This document shows positions 43,529 to 53,274 of a stretch of 64,000 nt of DNA, piece after piece. The position numbers were made by a program, and so were the translations under genes. The notes beneath the pieces were generated by a model. It worked only from the letters and a program-made list of their open reading frames with translations, had not been told where the DNA came from and made no database searches. Position 1 is the first letter of the stretch; each line of letters opens with the position of its first letter. Source of the stretch: Rhodococcus sp. KBS0724 (GTDB taxonomy: Bacteria > Actinomycetota > Actinomycetes > Mycobacteriales > Mycobacteriaceae); the NCBI RefSeq assembly GCF_005938745.2, contig NZ_VCBX02000001.1:1507501-1571500 (forward strand), in the 5' to 3' direction.

Positions 43529-43562
43529 ACAGCTTTAAGTTGACGCTTCAACTTAAAGCTGT
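43529..43562. promoter_or_regulatory. Perfect 15-base inverted repeat between gntR-like and doxX-like genes
   Basis: ACAGCTTTAAGTTGA and TCAACTTAAAGCTGT surround CGCT. The AT-rich core TTTAAGTTGA…TCAACTTAAA looks like a regulator operator rather than a terminator. It starts 2 bases after the GntR stop and ends 13 bases before the DoxX start, so it could overlap a DoxX promoter, or act as a hairpin in a read-through transcript. Confidence 0.65.
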
Positions 43563-43574
43563 CAGGCTTGCACC

Positions 43575-44006
43575 ATGAATTCGTCGATCGTCCGTGACCT
43601 CGGACTCCTCATCGCCCGTATCGGCCTCGGCATCATCTTCATCGCCCACGGCTGGCAGAAGTTCTTCACGTACAAGATCGCCGGCACACAGGCGTCGTTC
43701 GAAGCCATGGGCGCACCGCTGCCCAAGGTGTCCGCAATTGCCGCTGCCACCATCGAACTCGGCGGCGGAATCCTGCTCATCGCCGGCGTGTTGACTCCGC
43801 TTGTCGGTGTGCTGTTGTTCCTCGACATGGTGGGAGCCTTCTTTATCGTCCACTCGGGCAATGGTGTTTTTGTCGACGCCGGCGGCTATGAACTGGTACT
43901 TGCACTCGGTGTCGGTTCGCTGCTGATCGCAGCGATCGGTGCCGGACGCATCAGCGTCGACGGATTGATTGGTAAAGGCGACGGCTGGTTGAAAACCGCA
44001 GCTTAA
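43575..44006 (+). CDS. DoxX family membrane protein
   Basis: 143 residues with four helices. The family pattern LLIARIGLGIIFIAHGWQKFF at the N-terminus and ATIELGGGILLIAGVLTPLVG follow DoxX. DoxX proteins are linked to oxidative-stress membrane complexes with SodA and SseA in mycobacteria; no such partners are nearby. Confidence 0.9.
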   Translation: MNSSIVRDLGLLIARIGLGIIFIAHGWQKFFTYKIAGTQASFEAMGAPLPKVSAIAAATIELGGGILLIAGVLTPLVGVLLFLDMVGAFFIVHSGNGVFVDAGGYELVLALGVGSLLIAAIGAGRISVDGLIGKGDGWLKTAA

Positions 44007-44018
44007 GACGTATTTCGA

Positions 44019-44049
44019 GGCGGGCCCGACTGGTGTCGGGCCCGCCTTT
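44019..44049 (+). terminator. Terminator of doxX-like gene
   Basis: GGCGGGCCCGAC and GTCGGGCCCGCC pair perfectly over 12 bases with loop TGGT, followed by TTTG. Confidence 0.9.
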
Positions 44050-44090
44050 GCTATTGCTTTTGTTCGCTCGAGTGACCAACGTATTGACTT

Positions 44091-45734
44091 ATGGTGACGA
44101 AATCTGATCGATCCGAGCAGAATTCCGGTGCCAACGAGGACCGACCGACGACGGGGTTCACACGTTTAGGTGTGCGAACCGATTACGTGGTTTTTTCCGT
44201 AACGGCAGTGGCGGTCTTGGCAATTCTCGTGTGGGGACTCGTTGCACCCGACAATTTGAACTCGGTGACGGGGAGCGTTCTCGACTGGCTCGTAGTCAAC
44301 ATCGGCTGGCTTTTTGTTCTCGCGGCGTCCGCCTTCGTGCTGTTCTCCATCTACCTCGCCGTCAGCAGGTTCGGAGACATTCCACTCGGCAAGGACGGTG
44401 AGAAACCGGAGTTCCGGACCGTCAGTTGGATTGCGATGATGTTCAGTGCCGGAATGGGAATCGGCCTGATGTTCTTCGGCGTCGCCGAACCGCTGGCGCA
44501 TTACGTCAATCCGCCGCCCGGCACCGACGGTGGTATCGGCACCGCCATGGCAACAACCATGTTCCACTGGGGACTTCACCCTTGGGCGATGTATGCCGTT
44601 GTGGGCCTTGCCATTGCGTACGGATCGTATCGACGTGGACGCAAGCAACTGTTCAGTTCGGCATTCATACCCCTGCTCGGGCGTCGGGCTGAAGGTCCGA
44701 TCGGCAAGGTCATCGACATTCTTGCGATCTTCGCGACTCTCTTCGGTACGGCCGCGTCGTTGGGACTCGGTGCCTTGCAGATCGGCTCGGGATTCCAGGT
44801 GGTCGGGTGGATGCAAGAAGTGAGTGTCTTCCTCCTCGTGTCCATCGTTGCGGTGCTGACCCTGGCCTTTGTCGCATCGGCAGTTTCGGGCGTTTCCAAG
44901 GGAATTCAGTGGTTGTCCAACATCAACATGGTGCTCGCATTGATCTTGGCGCTGTTCGTGTTCGTGCTCGGACCGACAGTTCTGATCCTCAACCTTCTGC
45001 CCACCACCATCGGCGCCTACGCGTCGGACCTCGCCCAGATGTCGGCACGTACCGGAGCGTCGTCGAATCCGGAGACGGGAGAGTGGCTGTCGTCCTGGAC
45101 CATCTTCTACTGGGCCTGGTGGGTGTCGTGGACGCCGTTCGTGGGGATGTTCTTGGCGCGTATCAGTCGTGGGCGCACCATCCGTCAGTTCATCATCGGC
45201 GTCATCGTTGTTCCCACGACGGTGAGCTTGCTGTGGTTCTCGATCTTCGGCGGGGCCGGGATCGGTGAGGAACGAGAGGGAATCGATCTTGCGAGCCGCG
45301 GTTCGGAGGAAGCGCAGTTGTTCGGAATGCTCGACAATCTCCCGCTCGCCGGAGTCACGACAGTTCTGGTCATGCTCCTGGTCGCAGTGTTCTTCGTCTC
45401 GGGCGCAGATGCGGCGTCGATGGTGATGGGCACGCTCTCGCAGCGGGGAACACTCGAGCCGAGTCGATGGGTCGTAGTGTTCTGGGGTGTGCTGACGGGT
45501 GGGGCGGCGGCGCTACTGCTGTGGACCGGCGGTTCCGAAGCACTCGAAGGTTTGCAGACCATGACGATTATCGCTGCCGCGCCCTTTGTCGTGGTGATGA
45601 TCGGCCTGTGCTTCTCGCTGTACCGGGATCTGTCACACGACCCGATCATCGTCGCTGCCCGCGAGCAGAAACGAGCGCTTCTCCAGACGACGCGACGGGT
45701 CCGACGAGGCACGCGCGCTCGGCGCGATACCTGA
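44091..45734 (+). CDS. BCCT family transporter
   Basis: 547 residues with 12 predicted helices, of the betaine/carnitine/choline family. Motifs: MMFSAGMGIGLMFFGVAEPL, including the GMGIG sodium-site glycine segment, and WTIFYWAWWVSWTPFVGMFLARISRGRT, the conserved Trp-rich helix 8 region. It probably imports glycine betaine or a related osmolyte with Na+ or H+. The C-terminal tail is short and basic. The start is the ATG at 44091, within an A/T-rich leader. Confidence 0.93.
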   Translation: MVTKSDRSEQNSGANEDRPTTGFTRLGVRTDYVVFSVTAVAVLAILVWGLVAPDNLNSVTGSVLDWLVVNIGWLFVLAASAFVLFSIYLAVSRFGDIPLGKDGEKPEFRTVSWIAMMFSAGMGIGLMFFGVAEPLAHYVNPPPGTDGGIGTAMATTMFHWGLHPWAMYAVVGLAIAYGSYRRGRKQLFSSAFIPLLGRRAEGPIGKVIDILAIFATLFGTAASLGLGALQIGSGFQVVGWMQEVSVFLLVSIVAVLTLAFVASAVSGVSKGIQWLSNINMVLALILALFVFVLGPTVLILNLLPTTIGAYASDLAQMSARTGASSNPETGEWLSSWTIFYWAWWVSWTPFVGMFLARISRGRTIRQFIIGVIVVPTTVSLLWFSIFGGAGIGEEREGIDLASRGSEEAQLFGMLDNLPLAGVTTVLVMLLVAVFFVSGADAASMVMGTLSQRGTLEPSRWVVVFWGVLTGGAAALLLWTGGSEALEGLQTMTIIAAAPFVVVMIGLCFSLYRDLSHDPIIVAAREQKRALLQTTRRVRRGTRARRDT

Positions 45735-45735
45735 G

Positions 45736-47295
45736 CTATTTCCAGCTCGGCAACCACAGGTGGCTCTGCCACGATTCCGGAGTGATCGGCATCGCGGTCA
45801 GGATCGGCCACAGGTAGACGAAGTTCGCGACAACCAGCCCGATGTACAGGCTGACCGCGAGTAGTCCTGTGGTGCGTCGCTCGACGGAATCCGTTGCCTT
45901 GCCCAGGACGTCGCCGAGTGTCAGCGCAAATCCCATGACCATGAACGGTGCGAGTGCAACGCCGTAGAAGAAGTACATCTGACGGTCCATCGTGGCGAAC
46001 CAGGGGAGGTAGGCGGCGCCGTATCCGGTGAGGACAACGGCATAACGCCAGTCGCGCCGGACGAACGTCTTCCAGATTGCCCACGCCAACATGGGCAGGG
46101 CCAGCCACCACATCGCCGGGGTACCGATCAGCATGATGGCCTTGACGCAACTGGCGGCTCCGCAGCCCGTCACCTGCTCGCCGTCGGCGTAGTAGTACAG
46201 CATCGGACGCAGACCCATCGGCCACGTCCAGGGCTTCGATTCCCACGGATGATGATTGCCCGCGGAGTTCGTCAGACTCGAGTGGAAGGTGAGCACGTTT
46301 CCGCTGTAGTACCAGAGGGAACGCAGCGCCGACGGTATGAAACTCCACGTTCCGCCCTCGCCGATCTCGTTGCCGACGGCATGGCGATCGACGCCGGTCT
46401 CACTCGCGAACCAGGCCCAGTAGCTGGCCAGGTAGACGCCGATCGGGATGACGACCAACGCATACAGGGCGGGGCCGATGTCGCGGATCGCGGTGCCGAA
46501 CCACGGCCGCTGCACACGGTAGGCGCGGCGGGCGGACAGGTCGAACGCGACGCTGAGGAGTCCGAAGAACAAGATGAAGTACATGCCGGACCATTTGGTG
46601 CCGCAAGCCAATCCGAGCAGGATTCCGGCGCCGAATCGCCACCACCGGAATCCGAGCCGTGGACCCCATTCGGAATCACCGATCCGGCCCTCGGCGTAGG
46701 CCGTGGCCATCCGTTGCCGAACCTGGTCACGGTCGACGACGAGGCAGCCGAGCGCGGCCAGGACGAAGAACGCGAGAAAGATGTCGAGCATGCCCAGACG
46801 GGACGAGACGAACGTGACGCCGTCGACGATTAGCAGAATGCCGGCAATCGCACCGATGAGTGTCGAACGCGTCATACGTCGAACGATCCGAATGATCAGC
46901 AGCACCATCAAGGTTCCGACCAGTGCCGACGAGAATCGCCAACCCCAGCCGTTGTAACCGAAGATCGCTTCACCGATTGCGATCATCTGCTTGCCGATCG
47001 GCGGGTGCACCACCAATCCGTAACCCGGGTTGTCTTCGATCCCACCGCCCGTCAGCACCTGCCATCCCTGCGGCGCATAGTGCTTCTCGTCGAATACGGG
47101 AGTGCCGGCGTCCGTGGGATAGGCGAGCATTGTGAACCGGGTGATTGCGGCGATCGTGGTGATGACAGCGGTGACGATCCAGCCGCGCAGTCGGTCCGTG
47201 GGGCCGAAGTCCGGGGAGGGTACAAGCGGCGCTGGACTACGCACTACCCGATCGCCACTGGCGGGCGTTGGCCGCTCGTCCGTCTGCACAGTCAC
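45736..47295 (-). CDS. pmt: Protein O-mannosyltransferase
   Basis: 519 residues, GT39 polytopic membrane enzyme that transfers mannose from polyprenyl phosphate to Ser/Thr of exported proteins. The luminal loop carries the acidic motif FDEKHYAPQGW (Asp-Glu), followed by VHPPIGKQMIAIG, and a C-terminal MIR-less helical domain with YFFYGVAL. The GTG at 47295 gives the length known for mycobacterial Pmt (about 520). Starts of pmt and rsmI face each other 23 bases apart as in mycobacteria. It could modify the Thr-rich protein at 34879. Confidence 0.93.
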   Translation of the reverse strand: MTVQTDERPTPASGDRVVRSPAPLVPSPDFGPTDRLRGWIVTAVITTIAAITRFTMLAYPTDAGTPVFDEKHYAPQGWQVLTGGGIEDNPGYGLVVHPPIGKQMIAIGEAIFGYNGWGWRFSSALVGTLMVLLIIRIVRRMTRSTLIGAIAGILLIVDGVTFVSSRLGMLDIFLAFFVLAALGCLVVDRDQVRQRMATAYAEGRIGDSEWGPRLGFRWWRFGAGILLGLACGTKWSGMYFILFFGLLSVAFDLSARRAYRVQRPWFGTAIRDIGPALYALVVIPIGVYLASYWAWFASETGVDRHAVGNEIGEGGTWSFIPSALRSLWYYSGNVLTFHSSLTNSAGNHHPWESKPWTWPMGLRPMLYYYADGEQVTGCGAASCVKAIMLIGTPAMWWLALPMLAWAIWKTFVRRDWRYAVVLTGYGAAYLPWFATMDRQMYFFYGVALAPFMVMGFALTLGDVLGKATDSVERRTTGLLAVSLYIGLVVANFVYLWPILTAMPITPESWQSHLWLPSWK

Positions 47296-47318
47296 TTGGC
47301 AATCGTAGGCTGTCAGGT

Positions 47319-48149
47319 ATGACTGGTCGCTTGGTACTCGCCGCAACACCCATGGGAGATGTCGGTGACGCGTCTCCGCGTCTGCGCGACGCTCTCGCAA
47401 CCGCCGACGTAGTGGCGGCCGAGGACACCCGACGAACCAAGTCGCTGGCCTCGGCTCTCAATGTCACGATCACCGGAAAGGTGGTCAGTTTCTACGATCA
47501 GGTGGAGATTGCGCGACTTCCTGCGCTGGTCGCCGACGTTGCCGACGGCAAAACCGTTCTTCTCGTGACCGACGCCGGTATGCCGTCGGTCAGCGATCCC
47601 GGATACCGCCTTGTTGCTGCCTGCGTGGCCGAAAACTTGAAGGTCACGTGTCTGCCGGGTCCCTCCGCAGTTACCACGGCTCTCGCGCTGTCAGGACTGC
47701 CTGTCGAGCGCTTCTGCTTCGACGGTTTCCCGCCGCGCAAGGGTGGACAACGCAAGACCTGGTTCGCGGGACTGCTCGCCGAACAGCGCGCGTGTGTGTT
47801 CTTCGAGGCGCCGCATCGCCTGGCTGATTGCCTGGCCGACGCCGTCGAGGTGCTCGGTCCCGATCGGCGCGCCGCTGTTTGCCGCGAGTTGACCAAGACC
47901 TATGAAGAAGTGAAGCGCGGAACGCTCGGCGAACTCGCCGCGTGGGCTGCCGAAGGTGTGCGCGGCGAAATCACTGTAGTGCTCGAAGGCGCTGTCCTGG
48001 TGGCCTCCGATCCGGCCGATCTGGTCGAGGAAGTGGAACGCCTGGTCGAGGGCGGAGCACGTCTGAAAGACGCGTGCGCCCTCGTCGCCACCCCCGGTGT
48101 ATCGAAGCGCGAACTGTACGAAACGGTGCTGGCTGCGCGTAAGGACTAG
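47319..48149 (+). CDS. rsmI: 16S rRNA (cytidine-2'-O)-methyltransferase RsmI
   Basis: 276 residues, methylating C1402 of 16S rRNA with SAM. Tetrapyrrole methylase fold: LVLAATPMGDVGDASPR, AAEDTRRTKSL, TDAGMPSVSDPGYRLV and PGPSAVTTALALSGLP are all family motifs. The ATG at 47319 fits the family N-terminus. Confidence 0.95.
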   Translation: MTGRLVLAATPMGDVGDASPRLRDALATADVVAAEDTRRTKSLASALNVTITGKVVSFYDQVEIARLPALVADVADGKTVLLVTDAGMPSVSDPGYRLVAACVAENLKVTCLPGPSAVTTALALSGLPVERFCFDGFPPRKGGQRKTWFAGLLAEQRACVFFEAPHRLADCLADAVEVLGPDRRAAVCRELTKTYEEVKRGTLGELAAWAAEGVRGEITVVLEGAVLVASDPADLVEEVERLVEGGARLKDACALVATPGVSKRELYETVLAARKD

Positions 48150-49388
48150 CTACCGGCGCACTGCAGGTGCTCCGGGCCGGAGGTTGGCGTCGTCGGCAGC
48201 TGCTTGGCCGGCATGCCACCCTTCGGCGTCGACCGACCGTCCGCGAGCTTTGCGGGTTCGGGGGAACAACCGATCGAATTCGGTGTCGACCGCTGCCGAG
48301 GTGGTCGCGAGAATCGGCAGGAGATCGGCGACGTCCATCGATGCCGCGTCGGCGGCTTCGGCGGTTGCTTTGGTACCGGCGTCGCGAAGACGTTGACCGA
48401 TCCGGTTGGCGAACCCGGTGAGGAAGCCCTTGCGGAACGACGTGGTTCGGGAGCCGCCGCGATTGCTGGTGTCGGCGAATTGCATTGCGCGCGTTGCCTG
48501 CACGAGTAGCGACGTGAAGAGCATGTCGACCTGTTGGAGATCGACGGGTGTGCCGATGACGGTGGCGATGGACACCTCGCTGAACCACACAGCGCGTACC
48601 CGGTTGGAATCACCGATTGCAGTGAGGAGATGGACCTTCTCCTTCACGTACGGGTTGTCGAGGTGGATTCGACGCCCGTTCACAGCGGTATCGGTGATGC
48701 CGGTGCGATTGTGCAGAAGTGCGGCGTCGATGGCGTATCGCGTCATCAACTCCTGTGCCTTTTCGGTGAAGGATTCGGCTTCTTCCGCAAAATTGGTGGC
48801 CTCGGCCTTGGCGAGGAGTCCACGAATCCGCTTGAGCACCTTGGCGTCTACTTCGGCTCCCGTGCCCGCGTAGCTGGTGTCTGTTCGCTGCGGCGGCCAC
48901 GTGGACGGCGGCGCGAGCAGTAGATTCCACGGCGCGAGCCGCGTCCAGTGCAGTGATACCTCGGCGATCTGGGAGACGAGGAAATAGGGATCTTCGAACA
49001 GGAGTCCGGCAGCGAGGGATCGAAAAACGTCCTCGTCCAGAGTGATTCGCGAAGCGATGCGATCGGCATTGGGGAACTGTTCACGAATGGACGCGAGCTG
49101 CCCGACCCATTCGAGGGGAGCGCGGTCGGCGGCCCTGGTTCGGGCGCCGTCGAGCAGGACGGCGGTGGCAACAAGATCGGCGTTCGAGGGATCTTTGCTG
49201 CGACGGGCCAGGTGAACAAGATCGGCAGGCTGCCACCCGCGTTCGTAGACGCCGGCAAGCTCGGCGATCAGGGCCTCGGCAGCTGCGACGGATTGAGGAC
49301 TGACTTCGTGAGAGGACACGTGGGTTCCGTTCCATGGCAGCGTCTGCGAGGAGGCAGCAGATCGAAAGTATGTTCTATCGGGTGTCAT
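48150..49388 (-). CDS. DUF2786 protein
   Basis: 412 residues. The central DUF2786 domain reads KRIRGLLAKAEATNFAEEAE and continues to AQELMTRYAIDAALL. The N-terminal 180 residues have no recognised domain. DUF2786 is found in actinobacterial and phage proteins; function unknown. Its stop immediately follows that of rsmI (convergent, no spacer). The ATG at 49388 is preferred over one 5 codons upstream. Confidence 0.82.
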   Translation of the reverse strand: MTPDRTYFRSAASSQTLPWNGTHVSSHEVSPQSVAAAEALIAELAGVYERGWQPADLVHLARRSKDPSNADLVATAVLLDGARTRAADRAPLEWVGQLASIREQFPNADRIASRITLDEDVFRSLAAGLLFEDPYFLVSQIAEVSLHWTRLAPWNLLLAPPSTWPPQRTDTSYAGTGAEVDAKVLKRIRGLLAKAEATNFAEEAESFTEKAQELMTRYAIDAALLHNRTGITDTAVNGRRIHLDNPYVKEKVHLLTAIGDSNRVRAVWFSEVSIATVIGTPVDLQQVDMLFTSLLVQATRAMQFADTSNRGGSRTTSFRKGFLTGFANRIGQRLRDAGTKATAEAADAASMDVADLLPILATTSAAVDTEFDRLFPRTRKARGRSVDAEGWHAGQAAADDANLRPGAPAVRR

Positions 49389-49471
49389 GGACGCAGTGTG
49401 CACGTGGGGTCCGACACAACTGGCTCAGACCAGATGCGGCGGACCCCACTTAAAGCGTCACACGGTAAAGA

Positions 49472-51070
49472 TCACTCGTCGACGAAACGAGGGAAAACAG
49501 GTGCCGGAGCAGGCAGCTTCCGGTTCGCGTCGATGCGAACGGCGATGTCGGTGAACTGACGGTTCTCTTCGCTCTGGCCGAGCAGATCGAGGATCCGCGA
49601 CGCTGCGTCCGGCATGACCGGCTGAACGAGAATGCCGACGATACGGACCACTTCGATCGTCACGTAGAGGACCGTCGCCATCCGTGCCGGATCGGTCTTG
49701 CGCAGAACCCACGGTTCCTGCTTGGAGAAGTACCGGTTGGTCTCGCCGAGTACGCCCCAGATGGCTTCCAGCGCGAGGTGCAGAGCCTGGACATCGAACT
49801 CGCTGCGGCACTTGGCAAGCAAGGCGTCCGCCGACGCCAGCATCGCCAGGTCGTCCTCGGTGAACTCGCCGGGGGTGGGGACCTGGGCGTCGCAGTTCTT
49901 CGCGACCATCGTCAGTGAACGCTGCGCGAGGTTGCCCAGTTCGTTCGACAGGTCTGCGTTCATACGCGTCACGATTGCTTCGTGGCTGTAGCTGCCGTCC
50001 TGGCCGTACGAGATCTCGCGGAGCAGGAAGAAGCGGACCGCGTCGAGGCCGTACTGATCGACCATCGCGATCGGATCGACCACGTTGCCGACCGACTTCG
50101 ACATCTTCTCGCCCTTGTTGTACAAGAAGCCGTGGACGAAGACCCGCTCCGGCAGCTCGATACCGGCCGACATGAGGAACGCCGGCCAGTACACGGTGTG
50201 GAACCGCGTGATGTCCTTGCCGATGATGTGCAGGCTCGCGGGCCAGAACTTCTTGAACTCCTCCGAGTCCACGTTCGGGTATCCGACGCCGGTCAGGTAG
50301 TTGGTGAGAGCGTCGACCCAGACGTACATGACGTGGTCGGGGTCGCCGGGAACCTCGACGCCCCAGTCGAACGTGGTGCGCGAGATCGACAGATCCTTGA
50401 GGCCGCCCTTGACGAAACTGACAATCTCGTTGCGGCGAGTCGTGGGGGCGATGAACTCGGGATGCTCCTCGTACAGCGCGAGCAAACGGTCCTCGTACGC
50501 CGAGAGCCGGAACGTGTAGTTGGACTCCTCGGTCCACTCCACCGGCGTGCCGGTCTCGGTGGACTGACGCGTGCCGTCCTCGAGAAGCGTGGTCTCGGCC
50601 TCGGTGTAGAAGGCCTCGTCGCGAACCGAGTACCACCCCGAATACGTGTCGAGGTAGATGTCGCCCGATGCCGCCATCTTCTCCCAGATCGCCTTGCTGG
50701 CGACCTGGTGATCTGCGTCGGTGGTGCGGATGAACCGGTCGTACGAGATGTTCAGGACCTTGTCGAGGTTCTGGAACACGTCGGAGTTCCGGGCGGCCAG
50801 GTCGCGGACGTCGATGCCCTCTTTGATGGCCGTCTGCTGCATCTTCAGACCGTGCTCGTCGGTGCCGGTCATGAAGAACACTTCATGTCCGTCCAACCGC
50901 TTGAAGCGGGCGAGCGCGTCCGAGGAGATGTATTCGTACGCGTGGCCGATGTGCGGAGCGCCGTTGGGATACGCGATCGCTGTCGTGATGTAGAACGGCG
51001 ATCGTTCCGCGCCTTCCGGGGCGGCGGAGTCCGGGCGCGTGGTCTGGGAGGGTGAGGCAGGCACAGTCAT
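49472..51070 (-). CDS. metG: Methionyl-tRNA synthetase
   Basis: 532 residues. Class I signature [13 protein letters not shown] (HIGH) near residue 40 and [11 protein letters not shown] (KMSKS) near 320, with [11 protein letters not shown] between. The C-terminal anticodon-binding helix bundle is present; there is no EMAP-like tail domain. The N-terminal 25 residues are a variable extension. It diverges from tatD, as in M. tuberculosis. Confidence 0.97.
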   Translation of the reverse strand: MTVPASPSQTTRPDSAAPEGAERSPFYITTAIAYPNGAPHIGHAYEYISSDALARFKRLDGHEVFFMTGTDEHGLKMQQTAIKEGIDVRDLAARNSDVFQNLDKVLNISYDRFIRTTDADHQVASKAIWEKMAASGDIYLDTYSGWYSVRDEAFYTEAETTLLEDGTRQSTETGTPVEWTEESNYTFRLSAYEDRLLALYEEHPEFIAPTTRRNEIVSFVKGGLKDLSISRTTFDWGVEVPGDPDHVMYVWVDALTNYLTGVGYPNVDSEEFKKFWPASLHIIGKDITRFHTVYWPAFLMSAGIELPERVFVHGFLYNKGEKMSKSVGNVVDPIAMVDQYGLDAVRFFLLREISYGQDGSYSHEAIVTRMNADLSNELGNLAQRSLTMVAKNCDAQVPTPGEFTEDDLAMLASADALLAKCRSEFDVQALHLALEAIWGVLGETNRYFSKQEPWVLRKTDPARMATVLYVTIEVVRIVGILVQPVMPDAASRILDLLGQSEENRQFTDIAVRIDANRKLPAPAPVFPRFVDE

Positions 51071-51091
51071 GGTGCGCTTACTCTATCGGGC

Positions 51092-51919
51092 GTGAGCAAA
51101 GACCGTCCCGCCCCCGATGCCCCTGAGCCCTTGTCGCCTCTGATCGACGCCCATACGCACCTCGACGCGTGTGGTGCACATGACGCTGCGACCGTGGCCG
51201 AGATAGTCGATCGAGCCGAGGCCGTCGGCGTCGGACGGGTCGTCACGGTGGCCGACGACCTCGACGCCGCACGCTTTGCCGTCGACGCTGCGAACTGGGA
51301 TTCGAGGGTCTACGCAGCCGTCGCAATCCATCCGACCAGGGCAAACGTCCTTGATGCCGATACCCGAGCCGAGATCGAGCGGTTGGCGTCGGATCCGCGA
51401 GTTGTCGCAGTGGGGGAGACAGGGCTTGATCTCTACTGGCCCGGCAAGCTCGAGGGCTGCGCCACCATCGAGGAGCAGGTCGACGGTTTCCGGTGGCACA
51501 TCGACTTGGCGAAGCGACTGGGTAAGACGCTGATGATTCACAACCGCGAAGCCGACCAGGACTTGCTGCGGGTGCTGAATGAGGAAGGCGCACCCGAGAC
51601 TGTCGTGTTCCACTGCTTCTCCTCGGATTCGGAGATGGCGCGGGCGTGCATCGACGCGGGTTACGTCCTGAGTTTTTCGGGAACCGTCAGCTTCAAGAAC
51701 GCAAAAGCATTGCGTGAGGCCGCACTGCTCGTGCCGTCGGATCAGCTGATCGTCGAAACGGATGCACCGTTCCTCACTCCGCACCCGTTCCGGGGTGCGC
51801 CCAACGAGTCGTACTGCCTGCCGTACACGGTCCGGGCACTAGCTGACATCCGCGGCGAGGATCCCCAGACGCTCGCGGCAGCGTCCACCGCGACAGCGGA
51901 GCGGGTCTACAAGCTCTGA
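51092..51919 (+). CDS. tatD: TatD family metal-dependent DNase
   Basis: 275 residues. Metal ligands visible: His-x-His in LIDAHTHLDA, Glu in VAVGETGLDLYW, His in MIHNREAD, His in VVFHCFSSD and Asp in VETDAPFLTP. TatD enzymes are Mg-dependent 3'-5' exonucleases; some act in DNA repair or oxidative stress. GTG start at 51092, 21 bases from the divergent metG start. First of the conserved tatD-rpfB-ksgA neighbourhood, here interrupted by the ABC transporter. Confidence 0.94.
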   Translation: MSKDRPAPDAPEPLSPLIDAHTHLDACGAHDAATVAEIVDRAEAVGVGRVVTVADDLDAARFAVDAANWDSRVYAAVAIHPTRANVLDADTRAEIERLASDPRVVAVGETGLDLYWPGKLEGCATIEEQVDGFRWHIDLAKRLGKTLMIHNREADQDLLRVLNEEGAPETVVFHCFSSDSEMARACIDAGYVLSFSGTVSFKNAKALREAALLVPSDQLIVETDAPFLTPHPFRGAPNESYCLPYTVRALADIRGEDPQTLAAASTATAERVYKL

Positions 51920-51942
51920 CCGCTATTCTGAGCTGACAGGTA

Positions 51943-51990
51943 ACTCCGCGCCCGGGACCGTCGTGTCCCGGTCCGTCTACTGCGCGGAGT
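51943..51990 (+). promoter_or_regulatory. Hairpin that covers the ribosome binding site of the 129-aa gene
   Basis: ACTCCGCGC (51943-51951) pairs with GCGCGGAGT (51982-51990), and inside it CGGGAC pairs with GTCCCG. GGAG of the Shine-Dalgarno site (51986-51989) lies in the closing stem, 7 bases before the ATG at 51997. The hairpin would hide the site when formed. It may also be a terminator of tatD, though it has no T tract. Confidence 0.55.
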
Positions 51991-51996
51991 ATTCAG

Positions 51997-52386
51997 ATGA
52001 ACGACTACATCTATCCCGACGACGTGGTCACAATCCGCATCGAAACGTGGGAATTCGAGTGCTGTGCACCGCTGCCGGTGGTCGGCGAAGAGTCTTCGTG
52101 GGCTTTGCACCCGGCACGTGAGTCGCTGTGGTTCGATGCGTCGGTCCATGGAGGAATCTATCCCGACGGCGTGGATCCCACCTCCGGGATCGTTCTCTCG
52201 ATTCGACTCGAGCGCGGGGAATTTCTCGAACAGGAGCCTGGGCACTGGGTGTTGGTGCCGGGGAGCATCGATCACGTTCGCGTCGAGAAGGTCCCGCGAC
52301 ACTTCCGTGGGATGTCGTCGTTAGTTACGGGTCGTCGCGGCTGGATGGAGACGGCGGTCGTTGTCGAGTTGGCCGTCGACTCGTAA
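51997..52386 (+). CDS. Protein of unknown function (129 aa)
   Basis: Not recognised. It begins MNDYIYPDDVVTIRIETWEF and has alternating polar and hydrophobic strands, two adjacent Cys (ECCAPL), and a C-terminal TAVVVELAVD strand, suggesting a small all-beta fold. No signal peptide or membrane segment. Its ribosome binding site is within a hairpin. Single gene between tatD and the convergent ABC transporter. Confidence 0.7.
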   Translation: MNDYIYPDDVVTIRIETWEFECCAPLPVVGEESSWALHPARESLWFDASVHGGIYPDGVDPTSGIVLSIRLERGEFLEQEPGHWVLVPGSIDHVRVEKVPRHFRGMSSLVTGRRGWMETAVVVELAVDS

Positions 52387-52402
52387 GACTCCAGTGCCTA
52401 AG

Positions 52403-52499
52403 TGCACACAACTGCGCGCCCGGGAGCTCATCCAGCCCTCTGGAGCCGACTTGTGTGCAGAAATACCCGGCGGGCAGCCCCTCGAGGCAACCCGCCGGG
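52403..52499. terminator. Two hairpins between the 129-aa gene and the ABC transporter operon
   Basis: TGCACACAA (52403) pairs with TTGTGTGCA (52451) around a long loop. Next, CCCGGCGGG (52466) pairs with CCCGCCGGG (52491), 8 bases past the transporter gene stop on the minus strand. The second is the likely terminator of the transporter operon. Confidence 0.65.
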
Positions 52500-52506
52500 C
52501 AGAAGG

Positions 52507-53274
52507 TTAGAGCACCTTCCCCAGGAAATCCTGGGTGCGCTTCTGCTGCGGGTTGCCGAACAACGCTTCCGGCTTCCCCTCTTCGACGATGTAACCGTCG
52601 GCCATGAAGATGACGCGATCGGATACCTCGCGCGCGAATCCCATTTCGTGGGTCACGACCACCATCGTCATGCCCTGTTTTGCGAGGTCACGCAGTACTT
52701 GCAGAACCTCGCCCACCATTTCGGGGTCGAGGGCGCTGGTGGCTTCGTCGAACAGCATGATGTCCGGGCTCATGGCGAGTGCGCGGGCGATGGCAACGCG
52801 CTGCTTCTGGCCGCCGGACAGACTTGCGGGCTTGGCGTCGGCCTTCTCGGCTAGACCAACCTGACCCAGCAGTTTCACCGCGATCGCGCGTGCCTGTTCC
52901 TTGGTGGAACGACCCGTCTGGACTGGGGCGAGCATCACGTTTTCGATGACGGTCATGTGCGGGAACAGATTGAAGTGCTGGAACACCATGCCGATGTGTT
53001 GGCGCACCTTGTCGATGTCGACGTTCTTGTCCGTCAGGTCGAACTGGTCGACGCGCACGTTGCCGGCGGTGATGTCCTCGAGGCGGTTGAGGCAGCGCAG
53101 GAAGGTGGACTTGCCGGATCCGGACGGTCCGATGACGCACACCACTTCGCCGTTCTTGATGTCGACGTCGAGGCCTTTGAGGACCTCGTTGTCGCCGAAC
53201 GACTTTTTCAGCCCTTTGACTTCGATCTTGATCTCGGTGTCTGGCTTGCTCATGTTGACGGCTGTTTCGGTCAC
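52507..53274 (-). CDS. glnQ: Amino-acid ABC transporter ATP-binding protein (GlnQ-like)
   Basis: About 255 residues. Walker [10 protein letters not shown], signature [15 protein letters not shown], Walker [15 protein letters not shown] and H-loop VVTHEM are all intact, of the polar amino-acid uptake type. A GTG at 53274 overlaps the permease stop by 4 bases (GTGA); an ATG at 53253 is a possible alternative. It energises the fused binding-protein/permease encoded just upstream. Confidence 0.94.
   Translation of the reverse strand: MTETAVNMSKPDTEIKIEVKGLKKSFGDNEVLKGLDVDIKNGEVVCVIGPSGSGKSTFLRCLNRLEDITAGNVRVDQFDLTDKNVDIDKVRQHIGMVFQHFNLFPHMTVIENVMLAPVQTGRSTKEQARAIAVKLLGQVGLAEKADAKPASLSGGQKQRVAIARALAMSPDIMLFDEATSALDPEMVGEVLQVLRDLAKQGMTMVVVTHEMGFAREVSDRVIFMADGYIVEEGKPEALFGNPQQKRTQDFLGKVL

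Noticed and set aside
49982..51055. 357-codon plus-strand frame over metG
   Set aside because: Antisense to a clear methionyl-tRNA synthetase, with Val/Asp/Arg-rich sequence typical of shadows.
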